Part shown: positions 5,216-9,368 of the stretch, piece by piece
Position numbering within the stretch: the stretch's first letter is position 1
Layout: each line of letters opens with the position of its first letter
NCBI GenBank assembly: GCA_031276335.1
Contig: JAISNH010000022.1
Location: 1-9,368, forward strand
Reading direction: 5' to 3'
Source: Rickettsiales bacterium
Lineage (GTDB): Bacteria; Pseudomonadota; Alphaproteobacteria; Rs-D84; CACZYB01
DNA: 9,368 nt
Notes under the pieces: model-generated
What the model was told of the DNA's origin: nothing
The model's database searches: none
What the model saw: the letters and a program-made list of their open reading frames with translations, nothing else
Made by a program: the position numbers and the translations under genes

Positions 5216-6003
5216 TGAAAAAGATTTTGGTTGTGCCGATGCTTTTGGCCGTACGCGCCGCGGCGGCGGCGGATGCCGGATATGCGCTCCTTAGGCTGGA
5301 AAGCGCGGGCATGGAGGTAAGGGGACTGTCCGGGGCGGATGTTGCCGGCGGCCGTTTCGTCGAGGCCGAATCATCCGGGCTGGCGCGCTACTCGAAAAAG
5401 GAATGCGCGGAAAAGATAAAGGCCAGCCTGATGGAGGAGCGCGGGTATTCGTCGTCGTTTTCATATTTCGCGAACGGCGCGTATGGCCTCGACGGCGGCG
5501 TCGGGCGCATGCTATGCCTCGAATACGGGCTGGCTGGAAAATACTACCGCCAGGGGGAGTTCATGAACGCCGACCTGTCCGCCTTCTTCAAGGACAACGG
5601 AAAGTCGGTGCCGGCGAAGTTCGCGGAGAAGGATTTTTCCGCCTACTCCATATTCCCGCTCGAGAAGGACGACGGGGGATTGGGCGCGAAGCTTTCCTCC
5701 GACATCAAATCCCTGACCGCGACATTGCAGAAGACTTCGTTCGACTGCGGCGGCGAGCTTGGTTTTGCCGAGGATACGATCTGCCACGACAGGAAGCTGG
5801 CGGCGATGGACGTCGCCGTTGCCAAGCTGGAGAGCGAGCTTTCCGCGAAGCATGCGGAGGCCGTCGACGGCGCGTGGCGGGCAAACTTGCGGCAGGCCAT
5901 GTATCCGGCCGGGATAGAGAAGCTGTACAGGGCACGGATTTCATACCTGCGCTGCGTGAAGGAAAAAGACTCGCCCGAAAAGTGCGCGTCCCTCAAACGC
6001 TGA
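5215..6003 (+). CDS. Exported protein with LprI-like (DUF1311) C-terminal domain
   Basis: 262 residues. A short signal peptide (about 1-19, MKKILVV then an Ala-rich end) sends it to the periplasm. The N-terminal part (20-170) is unrecognised and contains C64 and C101. The C-terminal part (about 176-250) fits the LprI/DUF1311 pattern: FDC (176-178), ICHDRKLAAMD (189-199), a long amphipathic helix, then a final Cys in YLRC (244-247). LprI was described as a lysozyme inhibitor, though many DUF1311 proteins have no known role. The start codon shares an A with the stop of the hydrolase-like gene (TAATG), and GGAGGAGGG (5201-5209) serves as RBS. The tight coupling suggests it works with, or protects against, the upstream protein. 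The domain call is moderate and the inhibitor role is inferred. Confidence 0.75.
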   Translation: MKKILVVPMLLAVRAAAAADAGYALLRLESAGMEVRGLSGADVAGGRFVEAESSGLARYSKKECAEKIKASLMEERGYSSSFSYFANGAYGLDGGVGRMLCLEYGLAGKYYRQGEFMNADLSAFFKDNGKSVPAKFAEKDFSAYSIFPLEKDDGGLGAKLSSDIKSLTATLQKTSFDCGGELGFAEDTICHDRKLAAMDVAVAKLESELSAKHAEAVDGAWRANLRQAMYPAGIEKLYRARISYLRCVKEKDSPEKCASLKR

Positions 6004-6032
6004 TTTGTCTTTATTTCCATGAAGAATATATC

Positions 6033-6066
6033 TATAATCGCTGGCGGCGATACTGCGAATACGGAG
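6033..6066 (+). promoter_or_regulatory. Candidate -10 and RBS of the MbfA-like gene
   Basis: A perfect TATAAT lies at 6033-6038, with only a weak -35 (TTTATT, 6010-6015, 17-bp spacing). GGAG (6063-6066) lies 6 nt before the ATG at 6073. Together they favour 6073 over the in-frame ATG at 6019, which has no RBS and precedes this promoter. No Irr or Fur box is evident. Confidence 0.4.
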
Positions 6067-6072
6067 ATGCGA

Positions 6073-6966
6073 ATGGCGGACAAACAGGGATTTACAAATG
6101 ACATGAAGCTTCGGGCGGCGATGCTGTCCTACCAGAAAGCGGAGACGACCGCGGCGGTTCTGTACGGGAAAATCGCGCGCGGCGAGAAGGACGGGAAGAA
6201 CCGCGCCGTCCTTGAGAGCATAGCCGCCGAGGAAAAATCCCATGCCGCCGTGTGGGAGCGCTATACCGGCCGGAAGGTCCGTCCCAATTACATTAAAATT
6301 TATTGGTACCTGTTCCTGAACAAGGTTTTGGGATACACGTTCGTCGCGCGGCTTTTGGAGGAGGACGAGTACGACGACATAATGGCCATGCTGCCCATGC
6401 AGGGCGAAATTCCGGAAGTGAAGTCGATAATAGAGCAGGAGAGGGGGCACGAGAATCTCCTGATGGGCATGCTGGACGAGGAGCGGCTGAAGTACGTGGG
6501 CGCGGTGCTGCTCGGCCTGAATGACGCGCTGGTCGAGCTGACCGGGACGATAGCGGGGCTGACGTTCGCCCTTATGGACAACAGGCTCGTCATGCTGGCG
6601 GGGATTATCACGGGCGTGTCGGCGACGCTTTCCATGGCCGCGTCGAACTACCTGGCTGAGCGGGCGGACGGAAATCCGCATGCGCTGAAGGCGAGCCTTT
6701 ATACCGGGATCGCCTATCTTGCCACGGTCGTGCTGCTGGTGCTGCCGTATGCGGCGTTCCCCTCGGACAGGGCGCTGGCCGCGCTTTCATCCATGATGCT
6801 GATCGTCGTCCTGATAATATTCTCCTTCAACTACTACATCTCGGTCGCGAAATCGCTGCCGTTCATGAAGCGGTTCCTGGAAATGGCGGCGATAAGCCTA
6901 GGCGTGGCGGCCATCGCGTTCGCAATCGGGCTTGCGGCGAAACGCTTCCTGGGGATAGACCTCTGA
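6073..6966 (+). CDS. mbfA: MbfA-like ferritin/VIT1 membrane iron transporter
   Basis: 297 residues from the ATG at 6073. The N-terminal ferritin-like domain (about 10-130) has the di-iron ligand pattern: E24, E54-x-x-H57, an acidic helix LLEEDEYDD (94-102), and E123-x-x-H126. The C-terminal half is a CCC1/VIT1 transporter with GLNDALVELTGTIAGL (148-163) and about five membrane helices to residue 290. This order is that of MbfA, the membrane-bound ferritin of Alphaproteobacteria, where it exports iron and protects against iron and peroxide stress. Length is close to the family's. It starts 69 bp after the LprI-like gene and has its own possible promoter, so it need not belong to that unit. A start at 6019 would add 18 residues outside the domain. 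Confidence 0.88.
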   Translation: MADKQGFTNDMKLRAAMLSYQKAETTAAVLYGKIARGEKDGKNRAVLESIAAEEKSHAAVWERYTGRKVRPNYIKIYWYLFLNKVLGYTFVARLLEEDEYDDIMAMLPMQGEIPEVKSIIEQERGHENLLMGMLDEERLKYVGAVLLGLNDALVELTGTIAGLTFALMDNRLVMLAGIITGVSATLSMAASNYLAERADGNPHALKASLYTGIAYLATVVLLVLPYAAFPSDRALAALSSMMLIVVLIIFSFNYYISVAKSLPFMKRFLEMAAISLGVAAIAFAIGLAAKRFLGIDL

Positions 6967-6967
6967 G

Positions 6968-6987
6968 AACTCCGCGGCGCAGTTTTT
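6968..6987 (+). terminator. Weak candidate terminator after the MbfA-like gene
   Basis: AACT (6968-6971) pairs with AGTT (6981-6984). Inside lies a C-C mismatch and then CG/CG around a CGG loop, and the run TTTTT (6983-6987) follows. The stem is short and interrupted, so termination may be partial. Confidence 0.3.
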
Positions 6988-7013
6988 CCTTGTCTTTCCG
7001 GGCGATTTATAAT
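6985..7013 (+). promoter_or_regulatory. Candidate promoter of tRNA-Val
   Basis: A perfect TATAAT at 7008-7013 lies 16 nt before the tRNA, with a poor -35 (TTTCCT, 6985-6990) at 17-bp spacing. Transcription would start near 7020, giving a precursor leader of about 10 nt for RNase P to remove. Confidence 0.5.
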
Positions 7014-7029
7014 ACAAATCTAGCCTGAA

Positions 7030-7106
7030 GGGTGTTTAGCTCAGCTGGCTAGAGCAATTCGCTTACACCGAATAGGCCGGGGGTCCGAGTCCCTCAACAC
7101 CCACCA
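7030..7106 (+). tRNA. tRNA-Val (anticodon UAC)
   Basis: A 77-nt cloverleaf with encoded CCA (7104-7106) and discriminator A7103. Acceptor stem GGGTGTT/AACACCC is fully paired. The D arm is GCTC/GAGC with G18-G19 present. The anticodon stem ATTCG/CGAAT is perfect around loop CTTACAC, which gives UAC for valine. The T stem is GGGGG/CCCTC with one G-T pair. The T loop reads TCCGAGT: position 55, almost always T (pseudouridine), is C here. Everything else looks functional. No terminator follows; a protein gene begins 22 bp downstream. Confidence 0.95.
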
Positions 7107-7128
7107 ATATAAATCAAAGGAATGGAAA

Positions 7129-7770
7129 TTGGATAAGTGGACTATGGTATTCTGGTACATGGCGGGCAGGCTGGTCATCCTTCCGCTTGTTTCCATAGGC
7201 TTCCTGTCGTGGCTATTCAAGCGGCTTATCGATATGGCGTGTAAAAAGAAGAAATGGAAGCCGCACAAGGCTGTCGCTTGGTGCTTTGCGATACTCGCGG
7301 CCGTTCCGGTTTCCGTGTGGATATTCTATCCCCGCGTGCCGGAGGAACTCGAGGGATACGAGCAGAAATTGCGCTCGGCAACGCAGGCAGACATAGGTTT
7401 CGTAAATTCCAGAAAATTCGATTATGTAGTACCCGTAAGAGGGGACAATCCTTCCGCGGACAAGATAGCATATCCTTGCGCCGAGTCCCGCTATCTGTAT
7501 TGCGATTGGCAGGGGAAAAGAATCAGTGGCGAGGTCAAGGGTGGCTATTACTTTCCCGGCACGGCGACTTTTTACACCTGCAAGGATGGATTCGAGGTGC
7601 GCCAGCGGCGATACGAGGTCGGCCGGCTGGTCGAAGAGTATGACACGGTGCCTGCGTCCGAGGACGGGCTGCACGGAAGAAGGGAAAACATAAAGGTCTA
7701 TTGCAAGGACGGCAGAATCCTGACGCCTACGGTACAAAAATGGCGCCATGGAATGTGCGGCGAAGAATAG
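7129..7770 (+). CDS. Unknown two-helix membrane protein with a cysteine-containing soluble domain
   Basis: 213 residues that I do not recognise. Two membrane helices (about 9-29 and 48-66) flank a very basic loop (CKKKKWKPHK), which suggests that the loop is cytoplasmic and that both ends lie in the periplasm. The soluble C-terminal part (about 70-213) is beta-rich looking, with several Cys (around YPCAESRYLYC, YTCKDG, VYCKDG, MCGEE) that could form disulfides. The start is a TTG at 7129, chosen because AAAGGA (7116-7121) sits 7 nt before it; the ATG at 7122 is out of frame and stops after four codons. An ATG at 7144 is the alternative. It follows tRNA-Val with no room for a promoter. Base composition appears more AT-rich in places than in neighbours. 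It is a real gene by RBS and structure; the function is unknown. Confidence 0.75.
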   Translation: MDKWTMVFWYMAGRLVILPLVSIGFLSWLFKRLIDMACKKKKWKPHKAVAWCFAILAAVPVSVWIFYPRVPEELEGYEQKLRSATQADIGFVNSRKFDYVVPVRGDNPSADKIAYPCAESRYLYCDWQGKRISGEVKGGYYFPGTATFYTCKDGFEVRQRRYEVGRLVEEYDTVPASEDGLHGRRENIKVYCKDGRILTPTVQKWRHGMCGEE

Positions 7771-7775
7771 GACAG

Positions 7776-7810
7776 CGGCATGACGCCGGATAATTCCCGC
7801 CCGCCGGAAT
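7776..7810. repeat. Small inverted repeats between convergent genes
   Basis: CGGC-ATGAC-GCCG (7776-7788) and ATTCC-(8 nt)-GGAAT (7793-7810) lie between the stop of the 7129 gene and the stop of the convergent small gene. The second resembles the left arm of the repeat at the rmuC end and could be a worn copy. There is no T run on either strand, so this is not a standard terminator. Confidence 0.3.
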
Positions 7811-7838
7811 CAATCTGAAATACCGGGGCTGGCGGTTC

Positions 7839-7979
7839 CTATCTTTCCGCGATGCGCACGGGCTGCCTGCTTGCCGGCATCCGCCGCATCGTGCGGTTGG
7901 AAAGCAGCACGGCCAATCCGGCGGCCAGGAGACCCGCGAGTATGCACGCCTTTGCGGATTTGTTTGTCGGCATTTTCAT
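7839..7979 (-). CDS. Small 46-residue single-helix membrane protein
   Basis: A short reading frame with a strong ribosome site: GGAGGGG (7990-7984 on the minus strand), with core GGAGG 6 nt before the ATG at 7979. The peptide begins MKMPTNKSAK, has one hydrophobic helix (ACILAGLLAAGLAVLL, 11-26) and a basic tail (RTMRRMPASRQ...), so the C-terminus probably faces the cytoplasm. An internal ATG at 7973 is possible but worse placed. It lies 53 bp downstream of the LysM/M23 gene on the same strand, with a poor TATAAA (8005-8000) between, so it is probably the last gene of that unit. Function is unknown, and no homologue is recognised. Confidence 0.55.
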   Translation of the reverse strand: MKMPTNKSAKACILAGLLAAGLAVLLSNRTMRRMPASRQPVRIAER

Positions 7980-8032
7980 CTTGCCCCTCCGCCTTCCATT
8001 TTATACCGGACGGCGGTCGGCGGGCAATAAGA

Positions 8033-9368
8033 CTATCTTCTTTCTAGGAGCGCGATCGGATTTATCGATCCGGTTTTCTGGCGGATTTCGAAGTGCAGCT
8101 GCGGCGTCGTGACGCGCCCGGTCTTGCCCACGGTCGCAATCGCGTCCCCGCGCGCGACCTTGTCCCCCTGCCTGACGGAGATGGCGTCGTTGTGCGCGTA
8201 GATCGTCATGTAGTCCCTGTCGTGGCGCAGGATGACGAGGTTGCCCAGGCCCTTCAGCTCGTTGCCGGCATATGCGACTATCCCGTTTTCGGCTGCGGCG
8301 ACCCGCGTGCCCAGGGTTGCCTGTATGTTGATTCCGTCGTTCCGCTTGCCGCCGGCCTTCGCCCCGAATTCCGAGATCACCTTTCCGCCGACCGGCCACA
8401 TGAAGCGTTTCGAGGACAGCGGCTCCGGCTTCACGATGACCCTTTCGATTTCCTTCCTGGCCTGGGTTTCGCGGACGATTTCCACCTCGTCTGCCATTGG
8501 CGCTGGTTTCGCGGGCTCCGGCTTTTTCAGCTCGACCACCTTCGGCCTGCTTTCGGGCTTCGCGACTATGACCTTCTGGCGCGGCGGTGTTTCCGCGGTC
8601 GCCGCGGGCAGCGTAATCTTCTGCCCTATCGCGAGAGTGTACGGCTCCGTTATGCCGTTCAGCCTGGCTAGCGAGTTCAGGTTCACGCCGTATTTGCGCG
8701 AAATGCTGTACAGCGTGTCCTGTTTCTGCACGATGTGGAACGCGGTCGAGGGCATGTAGATTTTTCCGCCGATGGAAAGCGTGTAGGGCGGGCTCATGTT
8801 GTTGCGGAGAATGACGTCCTTCAGCGGGACGCCGTTGTTCTTCGCAATCGAATATATGGTGTCGCCCTTCTTCACCGTCACGAAGTCGACCTTCGGTTCC
8901 TCGATGAACGACTTGCTCGAATCGAGATTCGTGATTATCGGGGTCGCCGGTTTAAGCGCCGGCGCCGGCTCGGCCGCGTCGTCCGGAATTTCCAGGGTCT
9001 GCCCGACCTTTACGAGATAGGGCGAGCCGATCCTGTTGTGGCGGGCAAGCTCGTACACCTTCACCTTGTGCGCGGCCGCGATGGAGTACAGTGTGTCGCC
9101 GGCCCTTGCCTTCACGCTTTTCGGCTTCCGGGCAGGGACGGGGGGCGGCTCGGGTTCGTCCGGAGCCGCCGGCGTTTCCTCGACGACCTGCTCGAACGAC
9201 ACGATTTCGATTTCGCCCGCGGGAGTGGCCTGAAGCGCGGTCGGGACATAGTACATTTCCTCCGCCACGGCAGGTTCGGAATAATACTCCGGTTCCGGCG
9301 CTGGCGCGGGTACTGGCACGGCTGCGGCTTGCGTGGATTGCTGCTGGGTCTGGGGCTGAGGCGCCGGC
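8033..9368 (-). CDS. LysM/M23 (LytM) protein, NlpD/DipM-like, N-terminus beyond window
   Basis: An envelope protein acting on or near peptidoglycan. 444 residues are visible and the frame stays open to the edge. The GTG at 9319 is not a convincing start, since the Pro/Gln-rich low-complexity region continues upstream. Numbering from the first visible residue: a Pro-rich linker, three LysM domains (about 83-128, 161-206, 210-254; each with a (G/Q)DT(L/I)YSI core), a Pro/Lys/Glu-rich linker, then a LytM domain (about 322-441). The metal-binding HxxxD is replaced by NDGIN (343-347), and the HxH by QLH (423-425). This matches the degenerate LytM factors NlpD, EnvC and DipM, which activate cell-division amidases rather than cut peptidoglycan themselves. 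A signal or lipoprotein sequence is expected outside the window. Confidence 0.92.
   Translation of the reverse strand, partial: PAPQPQTQQQSTQAAAVPVPAPAPEPEYYSEPAVAEEMYYVPTALQATPAGEIEIVSFEQVVEETPAAPDEPEPPPVPARKPKSVKARAGDTLYSIAAAHKVKVYELARHNRIGSPYLVKVGQTLEIPDDAAEPAPALKPATPIITNLDSSKSFIEEPKVDFVTVKKGDTIYSIAKNNGVPLKDVILRNNMSPPYTLSIGGKIYMPSTAFHIVQKQDTLYSISRKYGVNLNSLARLNGITEPYTLAIGQKITLPAATAETPPRQKVIVAKPESRPKVVELKKPEPAKPAPMADEVEIVRETQARKEIERVIVKPEPLSSKRFMWPVGGKVISEFGAKAGGKRNDGINIQATLGTRVAAAENGIVAYAGNELKGLGNLVILRHDRDYMTIYAHNDAISVRQGDKVARGDAIATVGKTGRVTTPQLHFEIRQKTGSINPIALLERR

Noticed and set aside
6019..6072. An in-frame ATG at 6019 as the start of the MbfA-like gene
   Set aside because: There is no ribosome site before it and a TATAAT downstream of it. 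The ATG at 6073 has GGAG at 6 nt and loses no domain residues.
7087..7128. tRNA-Val 3' end as an integration (attachment) site
   Set aside because: No second copy of the tRNA 3' end and no integrase gene were seen in the window.
9319..9319. GTG at 9319 as the start of the LysM/M23 gene
   Set aside because: The same Pro/Gln-rich reading frame stays open to the window edge and there is no signal peptide after the GTG, so the true start lies outside.

Overview
The window looks like the chromosome of a GC-rich alphaproteobacterium, probably from an uncultured lineage. Four things point there: a peptide deformylase gene next to rmuC, a ferritin-like/VIT1 fusion of the MbfA type, a LysM/M23 protein whose first metal motif is degenerate in the NlpD/DipM manner, and ordinary sigma70-type promoters. 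This taxonomic reading is an inference from gene families, not from a marker phylogeny.

Layout, left to right. def (minus strand, cut by the left edge) diverges from rmuC across a short region holding a palindromic -10. The end of rmuC runs into a dispersed repeat of the 'VIPAKAGIQ' kind. Next comes an exported two-helix protein resembling VirB2/TrbC pilins, then an HU gene with its own promoter and a strong terminator. A dut + NlpE-like pair follows and ends at a second strong terminator. That terminator directly abuts the promoter of a two-gene unit at 4109-6003. Then come an MbfA-like iron transporter, tRNA-Val(UAC), and an unknown two-helix membrane protein 22 bp after the tRNA. On the minus strand lie a 46-residue membrane peptide gene and a LysM x3 / M23 protein that runs off the right edge.

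The most unusual part is 4109-6003. The first protein joins a signal peptide and a VirB2-like helix pair to a C-terminal domain that resembles lysozyme/chitosanase-type wall hydrolases. The second gene starts inside the stop codon of the first and encodes an exported protein with an LprI-like (DUF1311) C-terminal domain, a family named for lysozyme inhibition. Together they look like a wall hydrolase with its own periplasmic inhibitor, perhaps a VirB1/VirB2-like secretion or antagonism module. This is a hypothesis from domain resemblance only.

Some transcripts here appear to be leaderless. dut and the 4109 gene have a -35/-10 pair with 17-bp spacing whose -10 ends 6-7 nt before the ATG, and neither has a Shine-Dalgarno sequence. 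Most other genes (the 1850, HU, NlpE-like, 5215, MbfA-like, 7129 and small minus-strand genes) have clear purine-rich ribosome binding sites about 6-7 nt from the start. No gap between genes exceeds 300 bases. No CRISPR array, insertion sequence or rRNA is visible.
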